DNA of 64,000 nt from an uncultured Bacteroidales bacterium (GCA_900316965.1 ONEY01000008.1:16033-80032), one strand, 5' to 3'; counted from the stretch's first letter, positions 51,463 through 60,586 are shown. The notes: generated by a model from the letters alone, not told the origin. A program made the numbers and translations.

Positions 51463-52083
51463 TCATTTTTGTGATGGAACAATATACTCAAATTTATTTA
51501 CCCTGACGACTCCCCATTTGCGCAGTTGCTCAACAGTGGCTTTACGGTCGTCATCAGTGTTATAATCTGCTATGAGTGGAACACGCACCAATACATGTTC
51601 AGCCCCTTTATGCTGTATTAGACGCTGCAAATTGGCGACAACAGTGTCGTTGTCTTTCCCTGTATATCTCTTGTAAATGACAGGATTCAAATCCTTGACA
51701 TCAACAATAAAGTCGTCTACAATATCAAGCACCGTTTCCAACGACTTTGATGGTACATTGAGCGAGGACTCAACGGTGAGTTTCCATGCTGAACCACACA
51801 GCTGCCTGAACGACGCAATAAAATCGGGATAAAGAAGAGGCTCTCCACCCCCAAAACAAACTCCTCCGCCTGTGGCAAGGAAGTAAAGATTGTCGATACG
51901 TACTTTTTCAAAAAGACTCTCTGGTGAATAACAATGCAAATGATCACTCGGACCAAAACATGTGGCATTAAGACAATAGCGGCACCGCAACGGACATCCA
52001 TAAAAGGCCGCCAAAGTAGTGACGCCATCACCATCAACACCAATACGGTGTCTAACAACACCTATAAAAGGAACTGGCTCCAT
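51463..52083 (-). CDS. radical-SAM enzyme of the PFL-activase type
   Basis: 206 residues. The 4Fe-4S motif is GCPLRCRYCLN (C-x3-C-x2-C), followed by GGGVCFGGGEPLL. VDGDGVTTLAAFYG at the N-terminus fits activating enzymes of glycyl-radical proteins. It is about 40 residues shorter than PflA, and no glycyl-radical enzyme is next to it, so its target lies elsewhere. It precedes dtd by 6 nt. Confidence 0.78.
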   Translation of the reverse strand: MEPVPFIGVVRHRIGVDGDGVTTLAAFYGCPLRCRYCLNATCFGPSDHLHCYSPESLFEKVRIDNLYFLATGGGVCFGGGEPLLYPDFIASFRQLCGSAWKLTVESSLNVPSKSLETVLDIVDDFIVDVKDLNPVIYKRYTGKDNDTVVANLQRLIQHKGAEHVLVRVPLIADYNTDDDRKATVEQLRKWGVVRVNKFEYIVPSQK

Positions 52084-52124
52084 GACAAGAGTTTACAACT
52101 CAAAAACACTTTTCTTCATCAAAA

Positions 52125-52736
52125 TCACCTAACCTTACCTTCAATTTCAGGATCCTCAACTCGAACGGGTATAATACCCATCAGCATCGGCTCTTGTTCC
52201 TCTATTATAGCATGAAACACAGATTGTTTCTCCTCTACCGAAACTAACTTTTTAATATCTGTCGTTTTGTATATGAAACAAATCTCGTAATCACCTTTCT
52301 TTATACGCTCAAATCGGTACACACCCAAAGAATCGGTCACAGCGGTGGCTACAACCTCATCATTCTGTTTCAGCAACACTGTACATCCCCAAACAGGTTC
52401 ATGATCTCTCGAAAACACAACGGTACCGCTCAATGTACACTTCCCTTTTCTACATTGTTCTCTAGGAATGTCGTTGCCTTCGTGCACCTCACATGCCAAG
52501 GCTTGCTGCGATGACGCCAGCGAAAAAGCGACACCGGCAATCAAGGCGGCTTTGCCTAGCGAATTGCGAAGCTGCAATTGTCTCTCCAATGATTTCAACT
52601 CTGCATCGCATCGTGGACAGCTACCATTGCATTCACCTTTATAGTCGCATTCTGGAATGTCAAGCGGAATGTCATTGTCAGTAGCTATCTGACGACGCAG
52701 CGACTTCAGTTCCTTGCATATATCTTTTCCGTTCAT
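52125..52736 (-). CDS. CarboxypepD-like protein with N-terminal Cys-motif domain
   Basis: 203 residues. The N-terminal 55 residues read MNGKDICKELKSLRRQIATD, then ECDYKGECNGSCPRCDAELK, a Cys cluster (C-x5-C-x3-C-x2-C) that could hold a metal. A hydrophobic segment (LGKAALIAGVAFSLASSQQA) is next, then CTLSGTVVFSRDHEPVWGCT, a carboxypeptidase regulatory-like beta domain. So the Cys part should be cytoplasmic and the beta domain periplasmic. Function unknown; a signalling or anchor role is only a guess. Confidence 0.72.
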   Translation of the reverse strand: MNGKDICKELKSLRRQIATDNDIPLDIPECDYKGECNGSCPRCDAELKSLERQLQLRNSLGKAALIAGVAFSLASSQQALACEVHEGNDIPREQCRKGKCTLSGTVVFSRDHEPVWGCTVLLKQNDEVVATAVTDSLGVYRFERIKKGDYEICFIYKTTDIKKLVSVEEKQSVFHAIIEEQEPMLMGIIPVRVEDPEIEGKVR

Positions 52737-52828
52737 AGTTTTTAAGAATTGTAGTGTATCTGCGTGAATTGTGTTTCCCCCTTAACGTAGGTCATAACAT
52801 TTTATTGTCTTTCAATCATGCAATGTAG

Positions 52829-53506
52829 TCATTTCCACCGCAATGTCTTTAGATATTCTTTTTGTTCAACGCCAACACGATAGCTTTCCAGGGCTTTCTG
52901 TATTGTCTTGTTGTGGGTCCACTTGTTGAGACATCGTTTTTCCAAATATGGCAATGTGTCGCCATATTGTTTGGCCAAGGCGGTGGCAAAATACCAAGCC
53001 TGCATCATCTGCACATAATACTCTTCCCGACGAACCCCGGCAACTATGTCATTGTATTCTACACGGAAATCATCATCAAGGAAATGAGTCATTAACATGT
53101 TTATGGCAAAACGAACACTATACTCATGTCTGCTTACAATCCACCGACGGACGCTATCCAGCAACCTGGCTTTGTTTTTCGAGAAACAGCGGGGCGACAT
53201 TTGGTCACATGTAGCCCAATTGTCGACATACGGCAAAAATCGTTCCACCTCACACAAGCAGACTTCAAAATCCTTTATCAAAGATAGTATGAAAGCGTGC
53301 AACTGGTTTTCCTCGAAGAAACGATGCGGCAACACTGCAATGAAAGTGTCCGAAGTGCCGTCTTTCAACATTGTCTTCGCCATTTCGCGAAGCAATGGGG
53401 TCCGCACCCCAATAATACTCTCTGGGGCTACAGTAGGTATCAACTTGGCTTGAAACGACGCATACTTCTCATCACGCATCGAAAAAAGTTGTTCTTGAAT
53501 ATCCAT
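52829..53506 (-). CDS. DNA alkylation repair protein, AlkD-like
   Basis: 225 residues from the ATG at 53506 (MDIQEQLFSMRDEKYASFQA); the reading frame extends 18 codons upstream but lacks support. HEAT-like helices with IGVRTPLLREMAKTM, FFEENQLHAFIL, YVDNWATCDQMSPRCF, WIVSRHEYSVRFAINML and AWYFATALAKQY, the AlkD family pattern. Members remove alkylated purines from DNA. Trp and Asp of DNWATCD fit the active site. Confidence 0.88.
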   Translation of the reverse strand: MDIQEQLFSMRDEKYASFQAKLIPTVAPESIIGVRTPLLREMAKTMLKDGTSDTFIAVLPHRFFEENQLHAFILSLIKDFEVCLCEVERFLPYVDNWATCDQMSPRCFSKNKARLLDSVRRWIVSRHEYSVRFAINMLMTHFLDDDFRVEYNDIVAGVRREEYYVQMMQAWYFATALAKQYGDTLPYLEKRCLNKWTHNKTIQKALESYRVGVEQKEYLKTLRWK

Positions 53507-53541
53507 ATATTGAAAACGTGCCAAAACAATTTTTATTGCAA

Positions 53542-53571
53542 TAAAAAAAGGATGTCCCACGAGACATCCTT
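53542..53571 (-). terminator. terminator after the first barrel-sensor gene
   Basis: AAGGATGTC (53548-53556) pairs with GACATCCTT (53563-53571), 6-nt loop, T-run on the minus strand. Confidence 0.88.
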
Positions 53572-53591
53572 GAGAAAAGTACTTTTATTCA

Positions 53592-54770
53592 CTATATCAT
53601 GAAACCAATCTTGATAGGGTAAACTTTTGTATCGGTATCGATGAAAACAGGCAATGTGGGAACCTGAAGGAATACACCGAATCCTTTGAGTTTGAAAGTA
53701 AGACGAACATCAATCTTATACGGATTGACAAACTTGCTGATATCATTTTGCACATCTTGATAATTGCGGCCGCGTTGTTCTAGCTCATGTTTCAAACCGG
53801 TATGCTTTCCGTTGAAAGAAAGTCCTGGTATAACACCCAAAGCAATGCGGAAGTTACGTATCACGCCCTTGTCACGATACTCAAACTCGAGCGGCAGAGT
53901 GACATAGCGAGTCACAAAGCGGGAAGACCAGTCGCCAAGGTGGCTTCCTGAGACATTGCTATTAGCATCAACACCTGCCTGATCCTGTGCCGTCAAAGCA
54001 CCTGTATTGGCATCCATTGTAACATAGTTGTCGGTGAATTTATACACATCCGACTCATATCCGATACCAATGCTGAATTTGGTATGCTCAGTCATCATCA
54101 CAGCATAGTTTTCCGACAGTTGGAAACTGCTGAAACTGGTACGCAGATTGTAAGGTCCCTCCATCTTCATCAGACCATTGTACCACTTATCCCCCCAATT
54201 GTTGAACCCCCAATGGAAGTCGAAATTGGTACGGTCCGAAAAACTATATTTGCGCTCTTTGGCTTTGTTTTTTAAATAAGGCTCTGCCATTTTGCTTGAA
54301 TTATCTCCTATGGTGGCAATGCTGTCATAGGTGGTCACCAATTCGTCAATCAAGCCTTTCATCTCGTTAATCAATCCACTCCAGCTCATTTCACCCATTT
54401 TGCGCGACACATTCACACTGCCATTGGGCCAGGTGAAACGGGCATTATCATCTACCGAGATATCAAGGTTGGTGCTGCTGTCAAGATGAAGCTCGTAACG
54501 AAGCAAACCCTGATCATCATTGAAAGTAAGTGTATTATCATCAATACTGATACCATAACTATCGGGTTGTTGCACGTCGTTGGTAAACCACGTAACATCA
54601 ATGTAGCGTTCGTTGTCGTGTACCCATACAACACGCGATTTGCCAATCACATTGACCTTGGTTATCTTGTCATTGTTGATACTTTCTCGTACACTCTTTG
54701 TTTGTGCCGATGCGTTGGCAGTGAAAGCCAACAGAATCATAATGCTTGAAAAAATTGCTATACGTTTCAT
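53592..54770 (-). CDS. exported beta-rich domain plus outer-membrane barrel, sigma-module partner 1
   Basis: 392 residues with signal peptide ending ASAQ. The N-terminal part (about 25-130: SINNDKITKVNVIGKSRVVW, YELHLDSSTNLDISVDDNAR) looks like the DUF2807/GIN type of beta-helix. The second half (about 190-392) is barrel-like, with FSIGIGYESDVYKF, RYVTLPLEFEYRD and IRVRLTFKLKG-type strands. It overlaps the anti-sigma gene by ATGA. Such a protein could report the state of the cell surface to the anti-sigma factor. Confidence 0.7.
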   Translation of the reverse strand: MKRIAIFSSIMILLAFTANASAQTKSVRESINNDKITKVNVIGKSRVVWVHDNERYIDVTWFTNDVQQPDSYGISIDDNTLTFNDDQGLLRYELHLDSSTNLDISVDDNARFTWPNGSVNVSRKMGEMSWSGLINEMKGLIDELVTTYDSIATIGDNSSKMAEPYLKNKAKERKYSFSDRTNFDFHWGFNNWGDKWYNGLMKMEGPYNLRTSFSSFQLSENYAVMMTEHTKFSIGIGYESDVYKFTDNYVTMDANTGALTAQDQAGVDANSNVSGSHLGDWSSRFVTRYVTLPLEFEYRDKGVIRNFRIALGVIPGLSFNGKHTGLKHELEQRGRNYQDVQNDISKFVNPYKIDVRLTFKLKGFGVFLQVPTLPVFIDTDTKVYPIKIGFMI

Positions 54771-55627
54771 TCTAAAGTTGCTATAAAATTGTTAATTAAT
54801 TCATTATTTCCAATTTTGTCTTCTATCACAGCACGACGCTGCTTGCGTGTTGCGACGGCATTGGCTGCGAAACTTGTGGCTCGGAGAGCCAGACGGCGAA
54901 GCTGTGAGTAGTATGCCGCATTCCCTTCTGTAGACGCCATATCTCCTCGCTCAATGATACCAGTGGCATATAATATCTCTTGGTCCATCGGGTCGTTGAC
55001 TTCACGCAGTGTCGGCTCGTCGAGGTCATATTTTCCGCGAGTGGTGTCCACTGTTATGGCTTGCATTTCTGAAGGCGACTCCTCTACCGGATTCATCTCG
55101 GCATACAAAGCTTCTTCCTCATCAATTATCGTGTTGATGGCCGATTCCTCCACATGTTGAACACCTGACACAGGCTCTGCCTCATCAGTGTCTACCGTGA
55201 CGACATCGCTACTAACAGTATCTTTGTCTATCTTATCAGCCAAGACAACGCCATTATTATTTACCATATTGCCATCATTGTCAACCAAACGAACTATTGT
55301 GGTGACAAAGAGCAAAAGGCATGCGGCTGCGGCAAAAGCAATCCAAATAGGCTTAACGCGACGTGTTTGTGGTTGCTCTTCCCTCAACGTTATTATTGGC
55401 GTTGCGTTGACGACCTTGGGACCGCCATCACGCAGCGACTCGTAGTTGGCATAAGGTATTGTGGCACCGGCAGGCAATGTAAAATCGGGGTCATAAGCGT
55501 CTGCCAGCTCCTTCCATTCCGGATGGGTTTTAAAAGCCTGTTCTACCTCGGCAATCTCCTTGGCATTGAGCAATCCCTCCTTGTATCGGAAAAGGTATAG
55601 TTCTATGTTTTCTTCGTTTAACATCAT
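54767..55627 (-). CDS. anti-sigma factor-like membrane protein 1
   Basis: 286 residues. N-terminal cytoplasmic domain (about 1-85: ENIELYLFRYKEGLLNAKEI and VEQAFKTHPEWKELADAY), like the zinc-free anti-sigma fold of Bacteroidota. One membrane helix (IWIAFAAAACLLLFVTTIV, about 93-111), then an acidic, Glu/Asp-rich periplasmic part. It should hold the ECF sigma factor encoded 71 nt upstream and release it on a surface signal. Confidence 0.78.
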   Translation of the reverse strand: MMLNEENIELYLFRYKEGLLNAKEIAEVEQAFKTHPEWKELADAYDPDFTLPAGATIPYANYESLRDGGPKVVNATPIITLREEQPQTRRVKPIWIAFAAAACLLLFVTTIVRLVDNDGNMVNNNGVVLADKIDKDTVSSDVVTVDTDEAEPVSGVQHVEESAINTIIDEEEALYAEMNPVEESPSEMQAITVDTTRGKYDLDEPTLREVNDPMDQEILYATGIIERGDMASTEGNAAYYSQLRRLALRATSFAANAVATRKQRRAVIEDKIGNNELINNFIATLE

Positions 55628-55698
55628 AATATGTATAGATTTTTTGAGGATAGAATAGTTTCGAATTGTCTTATCATCAATTATATTTCTTTATTAGT

Positions 55699-56184
55699 CT
55701 AACACATTGTGTTTTGCAGTTTTTTCTTCAAATTGGTTCTGGCGCGGAATAGATACACTTGAACTTGTTGGTCTGAAAGATTCATCATCTTGGCTATCTC
55801 TTTGTAGCTGTAACCCTCCACATCGCGTAGTTGCAAAATCGATCTTTGCACCTCTGAAAGACTTCCCAACGCCTCGTACATCTCGTCGCTCATTCCTGTA
55901 TTGTTGTCATAGCCGACGGTCTCAGCAGTTTTTGTCATCTCTTCGTGTACTCTGGCGACAACAGCGTCGTGGCGAAAGCAATCTATGAGATAACGTCTCA
56001 CAACTGTCAACAAAAAACCGAGACCATTATTTACCGGCACCTGCTCTTTAATCTCCCAAAGTCTTGCAAATGCCTCTTGCATTGCGTCCTCTCCACGCAT
56101 ACGATCTCCACAGTTCCAGACGGCAAAGCGTAGCACGTTGCCGGACCAGTTCTGAATATTATCGTTATACTCTGCGCGGGTCAT
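55699..56184 (-). CDS. ECF-type RNA polymerase sigma factor 1
   Basis: 161 residues. Region 2 has DRMRGEDAMQEAFARLWEIK and region 4 has LSEVQRSILQLRDVEGYSYK, KMMNLSDQQVQVYLFRART. Normal for the group of 160-190 residues used with membrane anti-sigma proteins. It shares pattern and length with the one at 60587 (both 161 residues). A 36-residue peptide gene lies 23 nt upstream. Confidence 0.92.
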   Translation of the reverse strand: MTRAEYNDNIQNWSGNVLRFAVWNCGDRMRGEDAMQEAFARLWEIKEQVPVNNGLGFLLTVVRRYLIDCFRHDAVVARVHEEMTKTAETVGYDNNTGMSDEMYEALGSLSEVQRSILQLRDVEGYSYKEIAKMMNLSDQQVQVYLFRARTNLKKKLQNTMC

Positions 56185-56207
56185 AAACTTTGGAAGGGGC
56201 GTTTTTT

Positions 56208-56318
56208 TTAAGCAAGCACGGCTATGATGACTTCGGCCACGACGATACCCGCTGCAAAATTGCCTAATACTATGGATGCAGGGATAATGACGTTTGAATA
56301 TTTCTTTAAACTTTTCAT
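56208..56318 (-). CDS. 36-residue hydrophobic peptide before the ECF sigma gene
   Basis: ATG at 56318, TAA at 56208. The peptide begins MKSLKKYSNVIIPASIVLGN (three lysines, then a hydrophobic stretch) and ends AAGIVVAEVIIAVLA, so it should sit in the membrane as one helix. Its stop is 23 nt before the sigma factor start on the same strand. It has no counterpart before the second module. It could be a real small membrane protein or a leader peptide; no family is known to me. Confidence 0.5.
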   Translation of the reverse strand: MKSLKKYSNVIIPASIVLGNFAAGIVVAEVIIAVLA

Positions 56319-56419
56319 TGTCTTAGTGTTTTATTGGTTGTTTTTCGCATATAAGTCGTTTTAGAAAACCAAAATATTACAAGTCAATGAAAAAAAATAC
56401 GCTTAGCTTACATAATTAA

Positions 56420-58213
56420 TTAAAAATGTGTATTATAATTATCAATTTTAAGCACCCAAACGTGCTCCAGCGCGTTGAGTTTGTCGACAGGAATGTCGCT
56501 GAGGTCTACAGTCAGCAGACCGCTCTTGTTCTGTTTCCATTTGAGATTGATCTGCGTGCCGAGCATACGCACAGTGGCTTGCGGATTGAGAGCATAAGTG
56601 AGGGGCTCTTCAATCTTTCCCAAGGGTCGGTAAAAAAGAAGTATGTATAGGGCGTTGCCACGACGCGTGAAGCATCGCTCTGTCTTCACGCTACTGGCCT
56701 GCCCGTTCCACATTGCCGGAACCGGGGTAAAATCAGCGTTATCGCTACTCCACAGCAGGCGGGCCGTGGCCTCGAGGTCTTTTTCGCAGTAGTGGATATC
56801 AAACTTCAGCCTCTGCCCTTTTTTGAGACTTAGGGTCTTCTGTGCCCTGTCGTTCTCTGCCCAAGCCTTGTTGTAGTAGAGAAGCGTGTCGTCGTCTAGC
56901 TTGACAACAATCTCGTCGTCAGCTTCAGTGCGGAATGTGTAGTTACCATTGGCCGGAACCGTGACTTCCCCGTGCCAGAAGACGCTAAAGTTGTCGACTG
57001 ATATTTTGGGGTCAGGTGAGTTGCGAACCCAGTCGAAGTCTATTGCGTCGCTAACGGGCAGCGTCACCATAATGCGCTTGTATGACTTGACTATACGCAC
57101 TGGTTTGCAACGCACTCCATCGTCGGGCGGCTCTGAGCCATAGATAGCTTCTCCATTTATATTTAGCCATCTACCCAGTGCTCGCAGGCGCTCCTGCTGG
57201 ATGTAAGGGATGGTGCCGTCGGCCATGGGGCCTACGTTGAGCGTCAGACCGCCACCATCGGCAACGAGTTCCACAAAATGCTGTATCAGCTGGCGGTCAG
57301 TCACGAAGTTATCTATATCCTCGTTGCGGTTGTAGCCAAAACTGCGCCCTATGCCGCGACATTCTGCCCAAGGACGGTTGCCTTGACCACTGATGCCTGC
57401 GCTGTATTCGGGCGTCTTGAAGCCGTGCTGCGTGCCTTGTCCCCAACGGTCGTTGACGATGGCATCGGGACCTACGGTGTTGTAGTACCAGCTGATAAGC
57501 TCCTCGGCGTGGAACTGCTCGGCGGTGTTCTGCCAGTCGCCGTCGGTGAAGATGACTTCGGGACGGTAGCGCGAAACGAGGTCCTTGAACTGCGGGATCA
57601 TATAGTTCTCCACATAGTCGGAGATGTCGTCATCGGGGTCATGCATCCAAATATGGCGCGGGTTGCTCCACTCGGGCAGCGAATAGTAGAAACCCATCCG
57701 CAGACCTTTTTTGCGTACGGCATCGGTCAGTTCGGCAACGATGTTGCGCCTAGGGCCGCTAACGGTGCTGTTCCATTGGGGCTGCTGCTGACTGTCCCAC
57801 AGGCAGTAGCCGTCGTGGTGCTTTGTGACAAGCAGCACGTATTTGGCACCAGCCTCCTTGAACAGCCGCGCCCATTCGCCGGGCTGCCAAAGTTCGCCGC
57901 GCCAATGCTTTGTCAGCGTTGCATACTGCTCAAAAACAGGCATCGTGGTGTCGGCATACAGGCTCATGATGCGGCGTCGCGCGGTATCGCCAGTCATCAG
58001 TCCTCGATAGAACCATTCAGCATAGCCCTCCTTGCTGGCATAGGCCGGCACACTGTAGAGGCCCCAATGGACGAAGATACCCAAGCGGGCATCGCTGAAC
58101 CACTGCGGATAGCCTCTTTGGTTGATGGAATTCCAGTTGGCTTCCACCCGCTGGGCTTTTGTAACGAAAACCGAGACGAGAACGAAAACGAAAACGCAAA
58201 GTGTTTTTTTCAT
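56420..58213 (-). CDS. alpha-L-fucosidase, GH29, with PA14-like domain
   Basis: 597 residues with signal peptide ending TKAQ. The catalytic (beta/alpha)8 domain is at about 25-360: WFSDARLGIFVHWGLYSVPA, VTKHHDGYCLWDS, GFYYSLPEW and EVIFTDGDWQNT, whose first Asp is the expected nucleophile. GGGLTLNVGPMADGTI is also typical. The next 120 residues resemble a PA14 sugar-binding domain (VTVPANGNYTFRTEADDEIV). It should remove fucose from host or plant glycans. G+C looks somewhat higher than in its neighbours. Its start overlaps the yigZ stop by ATGA. Confidence 0.92.
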   Translation of the reverse strand: MKKTLCVFVFVLVSVFVTKAQRVEANWNSINQRGYPQWFSDARLGIFVHWGLYSVPAYASKEGYAEWFYRGLMTGDTARRRIMSLYADTTMPVFEQYATLTKHWRGELWQPGEWARLFKEAGAKYVLLVTKHHDGYCLWDSQQQPQWNSTVSGPRRNIVAELTDAVRKKGLRMGFYYSLPEWSNPRHIWMHDPDDDISDYVENYMIPQFKDLVSRYRPEVIFTDGDWQNTAEQFHAEELISWYYNTVGPDAIVNDRWGQGTQHGFKTPEYSAGISGQGNRPWAECRGIGRSFGYNRNEDIDNFVTDRQLIQHFVELVADGGGLTLNVGPMADGTIPYIQQERLRALGRWLNINGEAIYGSEPPDDGVRCKPVRIVKSYKRIMVTLPVSDAIDFDWVRNSPDPKISVDNFSVFWHGEVTVPANGNYTFRTEADDEIVVKLDDDTLLYYNKAWAENDRAQKTLSLKKGQRLKFDIHYCEKDLEATARLLWSSDNADFTPVPAMWNGQASSVKTERCFTRRGNALYILLFYRPLGKIEEPLTYALNPQATVRMLGTQINLKWKQNKSGLLTVDLSDIPVDKLNALEHVWVLKIDNYNTHF

Positions 58214-58812
58214 ATTGTCTCTATTTTTACGGCCCTCAGGTTGGCGATAGCATCGTAGAAGCGGACACTGAGCGACTGGCGAACCTCTACATCTAGGCGG
58301 CAGTCGAGATTGAAGTCTTGGTTGAGTGGCACAAGATTGTACTCTTTAATGATACGCATCACGTCGTTCATCAATGCATATTCAAAGTGGAGTCGATAGC
58401 GGACATCGATGGTTTTCTCTACGATTTCTGCATTGTTTATGGCATCGCGGGCTGCTGTCTTGTATGCGTTGGCAAGACCTGACGCACCCAGCAGAATGCC
58501 GCCAAAATAGCGCACCACAACAACAAGGGTGTCCGTCAAGTCAGCACTCAACAGCTGCCCATAGATAGGACGTCCTCCTGTACCGCTGGGTTCACCGTCG
58601 TCGTTGGCACGCCACGCGTCTTTGTTGGCGCCTAGGATATAAGCATAGCAATGATGACGGGCGTCGAAATAGTCTTTGCGAAGCTGGTCAAGATGCGCCT
58701 TGACTTCGTCGAGAGTGCGCACCGGAAACGCGAAAGCCAGAAACTTGCTGCCTTTCTCCTTGTATATGCCCTCGGAAGGTGCCTTTATGGTATTATAAGT
58801 ATCGTCAAACAT
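58210..58812 (-). CDS. YigZ (IMPACT) family protein
   Basis: 200 residues. Seen: YKEKGSKFLAFAFPV at the N-terminus, ARHHCYAYILG, NDDGEPSGTGGRPIYGQL (family core motif) and VVVVRYFGGILLGASGL. Function unknown in bacteria; eukaryotic IMPACT affects translation control. Overlaps the fucosidase gene start, so the two are read together though not clearly related in job. Confidence 0.92.
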   Translation of the reverse strand: MFDDTYNTIKAPSEGIYKEKGSKFLAFAFPVRTLDEVKAHLDQLRKDYFDARHHCYAYILGANKDAWRANDDGEPSGTGGRPIYGQLLSADLTDTLVVVVRYFGGILLGASGLANAYKTAARDAINNAEIVEKTIDVRYRLHFEYALMNDVMRIIKEYNLVPLNQDFNLDCRLDVEVRQSLSVRFYDAIANLRAVKIETI

Positions 58813-58833
58813 CTATCACTATTATAATGAGAA

Positions 58834-59325
58834 CTATAGTATTTTCAACGCTATGGCTGCGCAGGCTTCGGCATCAGCAAGGGCGTTATGGTGGTTCCTC
58901 AAATCGAATCCGCAGGCGTAAGCCACGGTATGGAGTTGATGGTTTTCAAGATATGGCATTTTGCGTCGCGACGCCTTGAGGGTACAATAGAAATGGTAGT
59001 CGGGCCAATCCATTTGATACACCTGCATCACCGAACGCAGACAATGCTCGTCAAACTGTTTATTGTGAGCCACCAAAGGCAAATCGCCGATAAGACTCTC
59101 GGCTCGTTGCCAAACGTCGGGGAAGATGTCCGCGTCCTTGGTGTCCTCGGGTCCTAACCCATGCACTTTTCTGCAAAACCAGGCATAATAGTCGGGCTCG
59201 GGTCGTATCAAGCTGTAGTAACTATCGGTAACAACTCCGTTACGCACCTGAACAAGGCCTACGCTACACACACTCGACGGACATGCATTGGCGGTTTCAA
59301 AATCTATAGCGACAAAATCATTCAT
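58834..59325 (-). CDS. DEDDh 3'-5' exonuclease
   Basis: 163 residues. Exo motifs: FVAIDFETANA (Exo I, Asp and Glu), VAHNKQFDEHCL (Exo II), HNALADAEACAAI (Exo III with His and Asp). The shape fits the DnaQ/epsilon-like stand-alone exonucleases. The exact role, DNA repair or RNA ends, is open. It lies 7 nt after ribD. Confidence 0.9.
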   Translation of the reverse strand: MNDFVAIDFETANACPSSVCSVGLVQVRNGVVTDSYYSLIRPEPDYYAWFCRKVHGLGPEDTKDADIFPDVWQRAESLIGDLPLVAHNKQFDEHCLRSVMQVYQMDWPDYHFYCTLKASRRKMPYLENHQLHTVAYACGFDLRNHHNALADAEACAAIALKIL

Positions 59326-59332
59326 CTCAATG

Positions 59333-60304
59333 TCAAATAATGTGCAGTCTTTTGCTGTCTATGTCAGGAATCGTGGGCGCCTTGAGGCCATTGCCAAAGA
59401 ATGTGGCACTACGAAAAACAACTATCTCGTCATATATTTTCTCTTCGATGAAGGCATCCAGTATTTTGCGGCCGCCTTCAACGATAACCGACTGGATTTT
59501 ATTCTCAAAGAGTGTGCTCATCACCTCGTCAAGAGTCTGGCAACGAAGGTGAAGCCAATGGCTGGGCACATCTTTTAGCCGACCTCTGCGGTCAAGGACA
59601 ACGGGTTGCGGCTGGCTGCCTCCATATAGGCGTGCCGTCAACTGCGGACAATCGTCAATAAATGTTTGGGAACCAACTAAAATTGCCGCTTCCTCGGTAC
59701 GCATCTTATGGCTAATAATGGTTTGTTGGTCATTGCTAATCCAATACGGACCTTTCCGCGATGGTGCCATGAAACCGTCGACGCTCTCTGCCCACTTCAA
59801 AATCACGTATGGGCGCTTTTTCTCCATGAAGGTGAAAAAACGGCGGTTCAACTCTCGCCCCTCATCTTCAAGCACATGACGCTCAACTTCTATACCCGCA
59901 GCCTCGAGCTTGGCAAAGCCACGGCCCGAAACAAGGGGATTGGGGTCGTCGTTGCAACAAACAACTCGCTTGATACCCTTTTCAATAATCAAGTCGGCGC
60001 AAGGCGGCGTTTTGCCATAGTGCGAACAAGGCTCAAGGTTAACATATAATGTGGCATCATGAAGGTCGCATTGTGAATCAGAGGATTTCCTCTTTTCTGA
60101 ATCTCTTACTCTTGACTCGTAATCAAGCAAAGCGTTCCTTTCAGCATGGTTGTGGCCATACTCTTGATGATAACCTTCGCTGACTATAGCTCCGTCTTTG
60201 ACAACTACGCATCCCACCATAGGGTTTGGTCGCACATGCCCCAAACCGTTTGCCGCCAACTGAAAACAGCGCCGCATAAACATTATATCATCGCTATTGC
60301 TCAT
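59333..60304 (-). CDS. ribD: bifunctional riboflavin deaminase/reductase RibD
   Basis: 323 residues from the ATG at 60304; a TTG one codon upstream is rejected. Deaminase domain (about 1-150) with RPNPMVGCVVV, HAERNALL (zinc His and catalytic Glu) and EPCSHYGKTPPC (zinc Cys). Reductase domain from about 155 with LKWAESVDGFMA, SHKMRTEEAAILVGSQT and VIVEGGRKILDAF. It catalyses the second and third steps to riboflavin. The C-terminus is a little short for the family. It has ribE as partner at 5703. Confidence 0.93.
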   Translation of the reverse strand: MSNSDDIMFMRRCFQLAANGLGHVRPNPMVGCVVVKDGAIVSEGYHQEYGHNHAERNALLDYESRVRDSEKRKSSDSQCDLHDATLYVNLEPCSHYGKTPPCADLIIEKGIKRVVCCNDDPNPLVSGRGFAKLEAAGIEVERHVLEDEGRELNRRFFTFMEKKRPYVILKWAESVDGFMAPSRKGPYWISNDQQTIISHKMRTEEAAILVGSQTFIDDCPQLTARLYGGSQPQPVVLDRRGRLKDVPSHWLHLRCQTLDEVMSTLFENKIQSVIVEGGRKILDAFIEEKIYDEIVVFRSATFFGNGLKAPTIPDIDSKRLHII

Positions 60305-60458
60305 CAATCAAATGTATAATACTATAGCTCTACTGTGAAATTGAAATGCAAAAATACAACTTTTTCCGCTTATCACAATAAGTAGAAAGAATTATTTAAC
60401 CCAAATCGGTCGATTGGGTTTGCGTTAGTTGTCGGACATCAGCAATGCGCGATATGGG

Positions 60459-60502
60459 GTGTAAGTACTATCTGGGTACTATAAATGTACTATAAATGGT
60501 GT
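60459..60502. repeat. 11-nt phased GTACT repeats before the second sigma gene
   Basis: Units of 11 nt: GTGTAAGTACT, ATCTGGGTACT, ATAAATGTACT, ATAAATGGTGT. The GTACT core repeats three times one helical turn apart. The array ends 84 nt before the sigma factor start and may be part of its control region. Confidence 0.8.
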
Positions 60503-60586
60503 AATATTATCCATGTGTTAGACGTATATTAGTATGAAATCAAGAAAAAGCATATAACATTTGAAAAACAAGTACCCGCTCTGCCT

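Noticed and set aside
57278..58258. 326-codon ORF opposite the fucosidase gene
   Set aside because: Antisense to a well-supported GH29 gene; no family motif.
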